64,000 bases of DNA from Pseudoduganella aquatica. GTDB lineage: Bacteria > Pseudomonadota > Gammaproteobacteria > Burkholderiales > Burkholderiaceae_D. The position numbers and the translations under genes are program-made. The notes beneath the pieces were generated by a model. That model had not been told where the DNA came from and did no database searches. It saw only the letters and a list, made by a program, of their open reading frames with translations. Shown here one piece after another: positions 49,289-58,071 of this stretch; positions within the stretch are counted from its first letter, which is position 1, and each line of letters starts with the position of its first letter. The stretch spans positions 124,001 to 188,000 of the forward strand of contig NZ_WWCU01000003.1 of NCBI RefSeq assembly GCF_009857595.1, in the 5' to 3' direction.

Positions 49289-49798
49289 CTGAGCAAGCGG
49301 ACTGTGTACGTGACTGACGCCATGTTCGAGGCCATCTACGCCCAAGCCACGGCACCGCTGTGAGACGGTATAGACCTTGCCTATCTGAATGGCCAGCGCC
49401 CCGCCGACCCGCTGCGCATGACGGAACACGACATCATCTACGACCACCTGATCGTGACGCAGGCGAAGACCCAGCAGCCACCACGCAACATCATTGCCCA
49501 CAAGCTGGAGGCGCTGATCGACCGCATCGGCGCGCACAAGGCGACGCACAAGATCGTCGCCGGCACGCTACTGACCAACACGAACGGCAAGCGGATGACA
49601 GCGGCCGCGCTGCTGCCGCAAAGGCGAACACAACGCTCAAGGCGGCAATCGAGAGCTTCCAGTTCTACGACCTCAGGACGAAAGTGGCTGACGACATCAG
49701 CGACCTGCGCGGCGAGCGACCTGCTGGGCTACGGCAGCACCAAGACGACGCAGCGCTACTACCTGCGCCGAGGCAAGATCGTAGGGTCTACAAAGTGA
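49289..49798 (+). pseudogene. Degenerate tyrosine recombinase (integrase), C-terminal catalytic part
   Basis: Conceptual reading gives LSKRTVYVTDAMFEAIYAQATAPL, an in-frame TGA at 49361-49363, then DLAYLNGQRPADPLRMTEHDI, a later frame change to FQFYDLRTKVADDISDLRGE and back to SDLLGYGSTKTTQRYYLRRGKIV. GQRPAD, FYDLR and LLG.GSTKTTQRYY are the catalytic R-(H)-R-H-Y region of phage-type integrases. One stop and two compensating frameshifts make it non-functional; the N-terminal part is missing. It ends 63 bp from the tRNA-Gly gene it presumably once targeted. Confidence 0.82.
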
Positions 49799-49861
49799 TT
49801 GTAGGGAGGAAACTGGATTTTGGGGAGATAGGCGGATCAAAAAATTATCCGTTTTCTTTTA

Positions 49862-49935
49862 TGGAGCGGGTGAAGGGGATCGAACCCTCGTCGTAAGCTT
49901 GGGAAGCTTCTGCTCTACCATTGAGCTACACCCGC
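49862..49935 (-). tRNA. tRNA-Gly (anticodon CCC), CCA encoded
   Basis: A complete cloverleaf on the minus strand: acceptor GCGGGTG/CACCCGC, D-arm with AGCTCAATGGTAGAGC, anticodon stem AAGC/GCTT with loop TTCCCAA (anticodon CCC), T-arm CGAGG-GTTCGAT-CCCTT and genomic CCA at 49864-49862. Flanked by displaced tRNA halves on both sides, so it is an integration hotspot. Confidence 0.95.
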
Positions 49936-49944
49936 ATGCCACGC

Positions 49945-49974
49945 ATTCTACGCGGCTTTGCTCGCTGTTGGCAA
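49945..49974 (-). promoter_or_regulatory. Promoter of tRNA-Gly
   Basis: Minus strand TTGCCA (49974-49969), 18-bp spacer, TAGAAT (49950-49945), ten bases before the tRNA 5' end. The same elements with a 16-bp spacer recur beside the displaced 5' half at 53744-53771. Confidence 0.7.
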
Positions 49975-50060
49975 ATCCGCAAGCTGGACAGTGTGATGGG
50001 AAATGTGATGGCCACTTTCACCCAGGTGTGATGGCCGCACAGCCAATCGAGTAAGCACTT

Positions 50061-50876
50061 ATGCTAGGCTGTCCTCAACCGTACAGCCAAGTTCAAATCT
50101 TCTACCACATGCCCCCATACAGCCGCCGACGTAGCCTGCGTCCTCATTCGCGCGTTTCCCTCCCATCAGTAACCCGATTTCGTACACTGGACACGTGGCT
50201 ACAACGTCTTAGTGCCCTTGCTCAAGTAGGACTCGCGCTCTTCACGATCGCCACTATCTATACGACAGTCATTCCGCTCTATCAGAAGGCCGTTCTTGAT
50301 GAAGCAATCGCAAAAAAAGAAATCGAACTGAAGACAGCTACTGCGGCGTTGGAAACCAAGTACATCAAACTGCGGCAATTTGCTGTCCGTGACTACGTTC
50401 AGTTTACTGTGCCAGGCTGCGTAGGGATGCTACGCAAGATACCTGAGAACGCAGATGAGCCTATACCGCCTGACACAACGCTAACCTTGAATATCAAGCA
50501 GTGTATTGTTAGCGCGGAGTCAACGATAAGGTCACTGAGTGAACTTCGGCAAGAAGATCGCACATTCTTCCGTGAGCAACTCGTTTTACTGGGAGATCGT
50601 TTAGCCCAACGACAACGCGATGCAAAGATATCGGTAGCAAGTGCTCGTCTCGACGTCAACGATGCCAATATAGATCAGCTGGCTGCCAAGCGCGTGTTCG
50701 AAAGCCGTCTCAGTCGAGTGCTGGAGCGAATGGCAACGCCACAGCAGCTTGCCGAAGCTAAAAGACGATCCGCCACTGCGGAGTTGGAGTATGAACGCAC
50801 CGACACCTATCGAAAGCAGGTATCGGATGAAATGTTTGGACTGTTGAAGTTAAACTGGCCAGAGTCCAAGCAATAG
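50061..50876 (+). CDS. Membrane-anchored coiled-coil hypothetical protein
   Basis: A 271-residue frame, or 255 residues if ATG 50109 is used; neither start has a good ribosome site. A single TM helix lies around residues 50-72 (LSALAQVGLALFTIATIYTTVIPLY). It is followed by a coiled coil (KKEIELKTATAALETKYIKL) and a long helical region rich in Arg/Gln/Glu to the C-terminus. Not recognised. It is the first gene to the right of the tRNA-Gly and has island-like composition. Confidence 0.65.
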   Translation: MLGCPQPYSQVQIFYHMPPYSRRRSLRPHSRVSLPSVTRFRTLDTWLQRLSALAQVGLALFTIATIYTTVIPLYQKAVLDEAIAKKEIELKTATAALETKYIKLRQFAVRDYVQFTVPGCVGMLRKIPENADEPIPPDTTLTLNIKQCIVSAESTIRSLSELRQEDRTFFREQLVLLGDRLAQRQRDAKISVASARLDVNDANIDQLAAKRVFESRLSRVLERMATPQQLAEAKRRSATAELEYERTDTYRKQVSDEMFGLLKLNWPESKQ

Positions 50877-51019
50877 CTCCCCCCTGCCGCAACGCGCCAT
50901 ATTGCACTGCATCTCGCAATACATTTGGTTTGGCGCTCACAGTGCCGCGATGAAATACGCTCGACCTTTGGAACGCATTAGACTATGCTAAGGCTTCGTC
51001 CACATAGCTCATTTTTAAG

Positions 51020-51250
51020 ATGATTTCACGCAAAATCTTTCTTACAGTTTTCACTTTTTTCATGGCCATCTCCGCATCTGCATCAGTGAACAAAGGCGAT
51101 GATTGCAATAAGCACCCCGAAACTGATGCTACAAATATATCAATTAATGGGAAAATAAGCATTAATGGATTATGGAAAATTGCAGACGGAGAAGTTAATG
51201 GGAGCTTTACTACGAGTGAAAAAAGACTTTTAGCTAGCTTGCCAGATTAA
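51020..51250 (+). CDS. Small exported hypothetical protein
   Basis: A 76-residue product with a clear Sec signal peptide (MISRKIFLTVFTFFMAISASAS, cut near residue 22) and a short polar mature part containing one Cys. AT-rich codons. No ribosome site is evident and no family is recognised; it may be a fragment of a longer secreted protein. Confidence 0.5.
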   Translation: MISRKIFLTVFTFFMAISASASVNKGDDCNKHPETDATNISINGKISINGLWKIADGEVNGSFTTSEKRLLASLPD

Positions 51251-51443
51251 AACAAAACAAGAGTTCTTCTTGCCTTAATGGCATTGAACTGCCGTACCAT
51301 GCACACAAAGCCTAACATCAGATCAACATCAAAAATCTGTTGATAAATTCACCGACAAAATCATGAGAGCCTTGCACTCTTCTGAGCGAACAAACCCGCC
51401 TAGTATTTTTTGATGATGCTAATTTTTTATTCGAGGTTTTAAA

Positions 51444-53009
51444 TTGAGTGATGATGTAACTAGTTCTTCGGATAATCCCATATCTGTTTATGATTTATTT
51501 TTGAAGAGAAAAGAAAAGGCAATTCGGAAAATTAGATGGAGACTTCGTTGCCATTTTCCTAATTCTGAATTTCTTATTAGCAGGGGAGACCGCGAATATC
51601 GCATTCAATCAGATATGGAAGATAATCAAAAGATTAGGCTTCCTGACGAGGAAAAGCTGGATGTGATGGCGGTATGGGGAGCTGAATTATTTGGCCCTTC
51701 GGAAATAGAATCACTTTATGCAAATTTTTCTCGCCTTGGCTGGGACGTTCCCAGAATTGGCAGCGATCGTGATGGAGTTGTTCACTGGATTAGGGAACAG
51801 CGGATGTATGGATCGGTTGGAAATTACAATGTTGGCATTGTTTCAAGGAAAGGTGAGAATCGATTTCTTGGCGTACGTTATTTTGCTCCGATGCCAGAAG
51901 ATGTGGAAAACTTGTCGGTTGGTGTTTATCAGTTGTCACCATCCCTAACATGCGTCCTTGTTGGTTTTTTTCTTACTGAACATGCTGGAGCCAGATATAA
52001 GCGTGAATTGGACTTAGATAGAAAGACAATTCATAGAACAGAGTGGGCGCGAGGCGCCATCGCCTCGTATGGCGTTGAGCACCTAAAAATTGAGGCAATT
52101 GAAAATACCAGAATGCTTCAACGGAGCATGGTTACCACTTGGTTTGAACAGCAACTGCCTGGTTTTTTCTCCAACGCAAAAGATGGAAATCGATTGCCAA
52201 CCGCTGAAATTTTATTAACTGAAGTTGAAACGTGTTTTCCTGCCAACAGAGCGGATTCACATCAAAGAGAGAAGAAATGGAGGCGGCTGATTGCGAGAAT
52301 TAGCCCAATGAATGTATGGACAAGTGAGGAATGTCAGGGACTTCAGCTTGTAATGGATGAGTTATCCGGTGATGCTCGCTATCACCTCATTATGGCACTT
52401 CGAGGAATTGATGTTCCTGATGAAAAACTTGAATATCGTGGAGGGCGGAATCGTAGATCTCTGGCTACATATTGTGAGGACTATCTTTCAGGTGCTTTAG
52501 TTTACTACGCGAGTATTGCATTCCTCCGTGAAGGGGAGCGTACTGTTAAGTTGACACGAGAGAGGTTGAGAGAGGCTGGCAATGATGAGGGAATCGTAAG
52601 GACGCTTGAAAATATTAAGTACTATTTTACAGAATCCATTGGCCTCCCAACTATTGCAAGCGAGCTGAAAAATGGAGCGAAGAAAACAGGTTGGTATCGC
52701 CACTGGTGCGAGAATTTCACAATGGAAAGCTGGCGGGATGGTGATGATAAATACTCTCTCCCCGAAGTGCTTCGCTCTAGAACTAAAGTATTGGCAAGCA
52801 GATTTATTAAAGAAGAAGCAGCTTCACGTGAACAATTTGAGCAGATTTCCTCGATTTTGAACACTCAGGAAAGCGTGAAAACTCAAAAGCGCATGGAGCG
52901 ACTTACTTGGGGAGCGTTAATTCTAGCTTTTTCCTCTTTAATTGCTGCACTACCAGTCGACGATTTGAGTAAGAAATTAAAATCGGTTGTAGAGCAAGTA
53001 GTTAAATGA
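51444..53009 (+). CDS. Large AT-rich hypothetical protein with C-terminal membrane helix
   Basis: A 521-residue protein starting with TTG at 51444 behind GAGG. Mostly soluble, mixed alpha/beta, with several Trp-rich patches (LGWDVPRIG, TGWYRHWCENFTMESW). It has no enzyme motif I recognise. A C-terminal TM (residues about 492-508, TWGALILAFSSLIAAL) is followed by a short Lys-rich tail, so it is likely tail-anchored in the inner membrane. Strongly AT-rich compared with the genome; probable island cargo. Role unknown. Confidence 0.75.
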   Translation: MSDDVTSSSDNPISVYDLFLKRKEKAIRKIRWRLRCHFPNSEFLISRGDREYRIQSDMEDNQKIRLPDEEKLDVMAVWGAELFGPSEIESLYANFSRLGWDVPRIGSDRDGVVHWIREQRMYGSVGNYNVGIVSRKGENRFLGVRYFAPMPEDVENLSVGVYQLSPSLTCVLVGFFLTEHAGARYKRELDLDRKTIHRTEWARGAIASYGVEHLKIEAIENTRMLQRSMVTTWFEQQLPGFFSNAKDGNRLPTAEILLTEVETCFPANRADSHQREKKWRRLIARISPMNVWTSEECQGLQLVMDELSGDARYHLIMALRGIDVPDEKLEYRGGRNRRSLATYCEDYLSGALVYYASIAFLREGERTVKLTRERLREAGNDEGIVRTLENIKYYFTESIGLPTIASELKNGAKKTGWYRHWCENFTMESWRDGDDKYSLPEVLRSRTKVLASRFIKEEAASREQFEQISSILNTQESVKTQKRMERLTWGALILAFSSLIAALPVDDLSKKLKSVVEQVVK

Positions 53010-53695
53010 AGTAGGGAAATTTTTAATCGTTACAGAAATAACTACGTATAAAATTAGACGCACTGGACGGCATGAAAAATTCGCATGAGCATGCGGACCA
53101 TCGCCTTATCGTTCAACACGAGGCCAAGAACACGGCTTGGATTTGAATCTCGACTTCGCCGTTTGTGGTGAGCACATCACGTTGCTAAAAAATTCTGATG
53201 ACACTGTTCATTAACCTAGTATTGCGCTTGGAATTTGAAATCACCTCTTTTAAAATTCTTTTAGTATTTTCGTCACACCAACCTTCCAACCAGTAAATAA
53301 TCTTCTAGCCAGTAAAATTCACGTTTCCCCTATAAGGGAGCGACTTTATTTCTAGAAAATTTGTACAGAACTCCACTGATACATTTGAACTGAGTTCTTT
53401 GGCTTGGGCGAGACCGGTGCTGTCGGGAATTTTAGATGCAAGAGACCTCGAACTACTCAACATATTTTGCTACAAGTGCGGGTTCGATAAAGGGTGCCGT
53501 TCGATCTGATCGATGAAAACAAAAACAGCCAGATATTCCGACCAGTCATCACACCGCAGTAGCAGCTTTTTCGACTAGATGTGGGGTCGAAAATGTGATG
53601 GCATCTAACTTGTTGATTAAAGTGGAGTTTTGGTGAGATCGCATAATAATGCGCTTGAAACCCGCATGAACAGTGGGTTTCAACAAGGCAGCGGG
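53010..53695. other. AT-rich non-coding right part of the island
   Basis: No gene supported. It holds a 12-bp direct repeat (AAATGTGATGGC at 53591-53602, also at 50001-50012) and a hairpin GAAACCC/GGGTTTC near 53657-53681 just before the displaced tRNA half. An open frame across 53457-53771 on the minus strand runs through the tRNA fragment and is not a gene. Confidence 0.55.
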
Positions 53696-53780
53696 GCTTG
53701 GGAAGCTTCTGCTCTACCATTGAGCTACACCCGCATGCCGTGCATTCTACGCGGCTTGGCGCAGTTGGCAAATCCGCAAG
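53696..53780 (-). repeat. Displaced 5' half of tRNA-Gly with its promoter (right attachment remnant)
   Basis: 44 bp (53696-53739) identical to 49897-49940: anticodon stem-loop, D-arm and acceptor 5' strand; similarity continues through the promoter (ATTCTA at 53744, TGGCAA at 53766) to about 53780. The 3' half is absent. With the left fragment it reconstructs a second tRNA-Gly split at the 11-bp anticodon core GCTTGGGAAGC. Confidence 0.85.
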
Positions 53781-53812
53781 CGGTCCGGTGTGATGAGATG
53801 CAGTCGCTGCGG

Positions 53813-54760
53813 TTACCTTACTGCTTTATCCAGGGTTTGCACTATCGCCTGCTGAAATTTTTCCGGCTCGTCGTGATGGATCTGATGGCCTGAATTTTCA
53901 AATGCGAACAGCCCCTTCTTGGGCGCCTGCAAAATCTCGAAGTACTCTTTCGTGATTCTGGTGGACGTCTGGATGTCGTTCTTGCCTACGAAAAAATAGA
54001 CCGGGCAATCGACCTGCTTCAAGGTCCGGGGCAAGTCGACGGCCATGACCTGGTTCCACACCGGCGACCAGACTTTGGACCACTGCAGGAAGCCGTTTCT
54101 GAACTCGTTGCTGGTCACGTACTTTTTGCCTTCCTTGTAGAACAGCCATTTCCTCAAGTAAAACAAGTCTTCATCAGCTTTAAACGGGATGTTGACGCTG
54201 GCCAGCTCTTTGCTCGCATCGGCGTTGTCCGCAAAAGTCACCTTCAGCACTTGCAGCAATTCCTGCTCGCTTGCCAGCTGGCTGACCACGGGGTTCACCG
54301 CAAAATACGCATGCAGGAGACCAGGGTGTTTACGGACGATGTCAAATCCTAGAACGTTGCCCCAGGAGCTGCCCAGCAGGTAGATCTTTTCCTGCTTCAG
54401 CTCTTTTCGGACAAACTCGATCACCTCGTAGGTGTCGCTCTCCATCTGCGCCAACGTGGGCTGGGTGGGGGATGGGTTCAGTTTCAAGGTCTTACCGGCG
54501 TCCCGCTGATCCCATTGGACAAGGGTGAATCTGTCTTTCAGGATGTTGGTGAAAGCGCTGGAGGTGTTCATCATGGAACTTCCAGGGCCGCCGGACAGAA
54601 ACAGCAGCACCGGCTTGCTCGTATCGTCCGTCTTGATTTCCACAACTTGCTTGATTCCGCCAATTTCCGGGGTAAGCAATGTAGCCGCGCCTTGCGCCTG
54701 GCATGCATGGAATGGAAGTAAGACCGCAAACAGAAATACGGCTACGCTGCTTTTTTTCAT
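53813..54760 (-). CDS. Exported alpha/beta hydrolase, proline iminopeptidase-like (S33)
   Basis: A 315-residue protein with a signal peptide (1-22, ending CQA). Oxyanion motif FLSGGPGSSMMN, WDQRDAGKTLK, nucleophile elbow LLGSSWGNVLGF (Ser of GSSWG), Asp in FVGKNDIQTS and His in NSGHQIHHDE complete an S33-type triad. Such enzymes release N-terminal residues or hydrolyse small esters. The ATG at 54760 is chosen for the signal peptide. It lies just right of the tRNA island on the chromosomal side. Confidence 0.88.
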   Translation of the reverse strand: MKKSSVAVFLFAVLLPFHACQAQGAATLLTPEIGGIKQVVEIKTDDTSKPVLLFLSGGPGSSMMNTSSAFTNILKDRFTLVQWDQRDAGKTLKLNPSPTQPTLAQMESDTYEVIEFVRKELKQEKIYLLGSSWGNVLGFDIVRKHPGLLHAYFAVNPVVSQLASEQELLQVLKVTFADNADASKELASVNIPFKADEDLFYLRKWLFYKEGKKYVTSNEFRNGFLQWSKVWSPVWNQVMAVDLPRTLKQVDCPVYFFVGKNDIQTSTRITKEYFEILQAPKKGLFAFENSGHQIHHDEPEKFQQAIVQTLDKAVR

Positions 54761-54944
54761 CGTGGAATCCCAAATTGACAATCGCTGCATTCTACGCGGC
54801 TTCTTGTGCATCATTATCGATTTCGCAATTCCCGCATGCCAGCGCGCAGCGGCGCCATGTAACAGCACCGCTACAATTGTCCCGCCGCTGTGCCGAGAAA
54901 ATCTGCCATCATCTGCGTCATCGAACCGCATCCAAGGACCTTTG

Positions 54945-56222
54945 ATGACTCCAACGACCTTCTCTAGCGCCGGCAGCATGCTGCTGGCAGTTTCCCTGGC
55001 GTTCGCGGCGCCGCTCGCCGGCGCCCAGCAGCAGCCGGCAGCGGCGCCGGCCGACCCAATCGCCCAGCTGGTCGGGCAGCTGGAGCTGGAGAAGTACAAG
55101 GCCACCATCAAGAGCCTGACCCGCTTCGGCGACCGGCGCCAGGGCACGGAGCGCAACCGCCAGGCGCTGGACTGGATCGAGGCGCAGCTGAAGTCCTACG
55201 GCTGCGGCAACACCGAACGCCTGCAGTACCAGTTCACCGAGCCGGCGGTGCGCGGCAAGCCTGCCGTGCAGTCGGGCGGCGGCGCGGGCGGGCCGCCCGG
55301 CCAGGGCGGCAGCACGCTGTTCGGCAAACGCGCGCCCACCGGCGTGAACAACGATCCCCTGCTGCAGCCGGACGAGCGCCTGCGCGCGCTCAACGCCGAG
55401 CCCACCCCGCCCGGCACCTCGCTGCGCGAGAACGTCTATTGCACCAAGGTCGGCAGCACCCATCCGGAAGAGATGTATATCGTCAGCGCCCACATGGACG
55501 GCATCGGCTTCGGCGAGGCGGCCAATGACGACGGCTCCGGCACCGCGCTGGTGATGGAACTGGCGCGCATCTTCAGTGCGCCCGGCGTGGAGACCGGCCG
55601 CTCGATCCGCTTCGTGCTGTGGAATAACGAGGAGACCGGCCTGAACGGCGCAGCGGCCTACGTCGCCCAGCGCCAGCATATGCAGGGAGTGGAGTCGCCC
55701 AAGGGTTCGGGCCGCTATCCCGAGCCCAAGTGGCTGGGCATGATCCAGCACGACATGATGCTGTTCGACCACGGCATGCCGGTGCCCAAGCTGGACGCGG
55801 CGGGCAAGCCGGTGCTGGACGCCAAGGGCCAGCCGGTGTACGCGCCGCCCAAGGAGCAGCGCGCCGAGGCCGACGTGAATATCGAGTACCAGGCACAGTC
55901 CAGGCAGGCGGAGGCATCGGCCAAGCTGGCCTGGGCCTTCCGTGCCGCCAACGACAAGTACGCCAGCCACTACCCGGCCGCCGTCGGCTTCCACATGACC
56001 AATACCGACTCAACGCCCTTCATGGATGTGGCGCCGTCGATTTCGCTGCGCGAGAACGAGCGCGGCCAGCAGATCGGCGCGGGTTGGAATCCGCACTGGC
56101 ACCAGCCCACCGACCTGTACGCCAACTATTCGGACAAGGATTTCCTGCTCGGCCTGAACGCGGCGCAAACCACGCTGGCCGGCGTGGCGCAGCTGGCCGG
56201 GGTGCAGATCCGCAAGCCCTGA
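54945..56222 (+). CDS. Exported M28-family metallopeptidase
   Basis: A 425-residue protein with a signal peptide (1 to about 27, ending AGA). Zinc ligands are visible in AHMDGIGFGEAANDDGSGTAL (His and Asp), NNEETGLNGAAAYV (Glu) and the C-terminal HWHQPTDLYANY. A Gly/Pro-rich insert (GGGAGGPPGQGGS) interrupts the N-terminal part. Probably an aminopeptidase acting in the periplasm. AAGGA precedes ATG 54945. Confidence 0.9.
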   Translation: MTPTTFSSAGSMLLAVSLAFAAPLAGAQQQPAAAPADPIAQLVGQLELEKYKATIKSLTRFGDRRQGTERNRQALDWIEAQLKSYGCGNTERLQYQFTEPAVRGKPAVQSGGGAGGPPGQGGSTLFGKRAPTGVNNDPLLQPDERLRALNAEPTPPGTSLRENVYCTKVGSTHPEEMYIVSAHMDGIGFGEAANDDGSGTALVMELARIFSAPGVETGRSIRFVLWNNEETGLNGAAAYVAQRQHMQGVESPKGSGRYPEPKWLGMIQHDMMLFDHGMPVPKLDAAGKPVLDAKGQPVYAPPKEQRAEADVNIEYQAQSRQAEASAKLAWAFRAANDKYASHYPAAVGFHMTNTDSTPFMDVAPSISLRENERGQQIGAGWNPHWHQPTDLYANYSDKDFLLGLNAAQTTLAGVAQLAGVQIRKP

Positions 56223-56361
56223 GCCGTCCCCGGGGCGGAGACCGTATTTTATGCGCGACAAATTCGGTGCCATCCGCCCCGGATCATGCATTTTGGAAAT
56301 AAGTTTATAGCTAAATCAGGTAGTATTCCTGCCACCTTTTAACTTGATGCACAGGAATGCC

Positions 56362-58026
56362 ATGCGCAGCACATCCCAAGCGGACGCCCGCGAAACCGTC
56401 CTCGAAGACGGCAAGCCCATCGTCACCACCACCGACCTGAAGGGTGGCCTGACTTACGCCAATTCCACCTTCATCGACGCCAGCGGCTACGCGGGCGAGG
56501 AACTGGCCGGGCGCGCGCAGAATTCGCTCTACCATGCCGACATGCCGCCCGAGGTGGACGCCGACATGTGGCGCACGGTGCTGTCCGGCCAGCCTTGGCG
56601 CGGCCTGGTCAAGTACGCCCGCAAGGACGGCGGCTACTTCTGGTGCATCGCCAACGCCACGCCCGTCATCGAGAAGAACAAGACCACCGGCTTCATGTCG
56701 GTGTGCACCAAGCCCAAGCGCGAGCAGATCCAGGAAGCCGAACAGCTGTACCGCACCGTGCGGGGCGGCAATCCGGACGGCGTGCGCATCGTGCGCGGCG
56801 CCGCCGCCCCGCGCGGCTGGCGCAAGGTCCGCAACGCGCTGCGCGACATCACGCTGTCGCAGCGCCTGGCACTGTACTTCGGCGTCATGCTGGTGCTGGC
56901 GCTGGCCATGGCGGCCCACAGCTGGTTCCCCTACCGCGATAGCGTGCAGCTCCTGCTGGCGATCCTGATGATAGGCGTGGCCGGATACGGCTGGCGCAAT
57001 CTGCACGGCGCCGTGGTGGCGCCCATCCAGGCCAGCATCCACGCCACCCGCATCCTGGCCGGCGGCGACCTGACCACCCGCATGGCGGTGGACCGCCACG
57101 ATGAAATCGGCCAGCTGCAAGCTTTTATCCGCCAGCTGAACCTGAACCTGGCGTCCATCCTGGTCGACATACGCGGCAACTTCGCGCTCACCCGCAGCAC
57201 CACCACCCAGGTGCGCAGCGCAAATGCCGACCTGTCGGCGCGCACCGAGGCGCAGGCGTCCAACCTGGAGCAGACTTCCGCCCACATGGGCCAGATCACC
57301 GGCACCGTAAGCCAGACCGCCGACAACGTCACCACCGCCAGCGGCGTGGCCAGCGAAGCAACCGCGCTGGCCGAGCGCACCGGCGTGGCCGTGGCGCAGG
57401 TGGTGACGGCGATGAACGACATCAGCGCCTCGTCGCGCCAGATCGTGGACATCATCAGCCTGATCGACGGCATCGCCTTCCAGACCAACATCCTGTCGCT
57501 CAACGCGGCGGTGGAAGCGGCGCGCGCCGGCGAGAGCGGACGCGGTTTCGCCGTGGTGGCCAGCGAGGTGCGCAACCTGGCGCAGCGCAGCGCGGCGGCG
57601 GCCAAGGACATCAAGGCCCTGATCGACGCTTCGGCCGGCAAGATCGCCGCCGGCGCAGGCATGGCCAGCACCGCCGGGCAGGATATGGACGCGGTGATCG
57701 CGGCCATCGGCCAGGTGGCGGCCATCATGGGAGAAATCAGCGGCTCCACGCGCGAGCAGACCAACGGCGTGAGCCAGGTGAAAGACGCCATCATGCAGCT
57801 GGACGAGGTCACGCGCCAGAACGCGCAGATGGTGGAGGAAGCTTCGCACGCCACCGGCGTGCTGGACCTGCAGGCGCAGGCCGTGGCCAAGGCGCTGGAG
57901 GTGTTCAAGCTGCCGCCGCAGGCGGGCGCGAAGGACAAGGCGCAGGTCAGCCTGGTGCACAGCGCGCCGCGCAAAGCCCCATCGGCGCAGGGACGCGGCG
58001 TGGCCGTGCAGGCCCGCCGCGCATAA
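56362..58026 (+). CDS. PAS-containing methyl-accepting chemotaxis protein (Aer-like)
   Basis: A 554-residue receptor. N-terminal PAS (residues about 18-120) with [22 protein letters not shown] and [12 protein letters not shown]. Two TM helices (about 175-192 and 198-215) have almost no periplasmic loop, then a HAMP-like linker. The MCP signalling hairpin has [49 protein letters not shown]. Senses an internal redox or energy signal and feeds CheA. ATG 56362 has CAGGA upstream; TTG 56344 and ATG 56347 are alternatives. Confidence 0.9.
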   Translation: MRSTSQADARETVLEDGKPIVTTTDLKGGLTYANSTFIDASGYAGEELAGRAQNSLYHADMPPEVDADMWRTVLSGQPWRGLVKYARKDGGYFWCIANATPVIEKNKTTGFMSVCTKPKREQIQEAEQLYRTVRGGNPDGVRIVRGAAAPRGWRKVRNALRDITLSQRLALYFGVMLVLALAMAAHSWFPYRDSVQLLLAILMIGVAGYGWRNLHGAVVAPIQASIHATRILAGGDLTTRMAVDRHDEIGQLQAFIRQLNLNLASILVDIRGNFALTRSTTTQVRSANADLSARTEAQASNLEQTSAHMGQITGTVSQTADNVTTASGVASEATALAERTGVAVAQVVTAMNDISASSRQIVDIISLIDGIAFQTNILSLNAAVEAARAGESGRGFAVVASEVRNLAQRSAAAAKDIKALIDASAGKIAAGAGMASTAGQDMDAVIAAIGQVAAIMGEISGSTREQTNGVSQVKDAIMQLDEVTRQNAQMVEEASHATGVLDLQAQAVAKALEVFKLPPQAGAKDKAQVSLVHSAPRKAPSAQGRGVAVQARRA

Positions 58027-58044
58027 GGCCAACCGGAGCCTGGA

Positions 58045-58071
58045 CCGCCCCGCTGCAGGCACTAGGGGCGG
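58045..58071. terminator. Bidirectional hairpin between MCP and LysR genes
   Basis: CCGCCCC (58045-58051) and GGGGCGG (58065-58071) form a 7-bp stem with a 13-nt loop between convergent genes. The LysR stop codon lies in the loop. No T-tract. Confidence 0.4.

Noticed and set aside
53457..53771. A 104-residue Cys-rich minus-strand frame
   Set aside because: It runs through the displaced tRNA-Gly half and its promoter; the Cys residues come from tRNA sequence.
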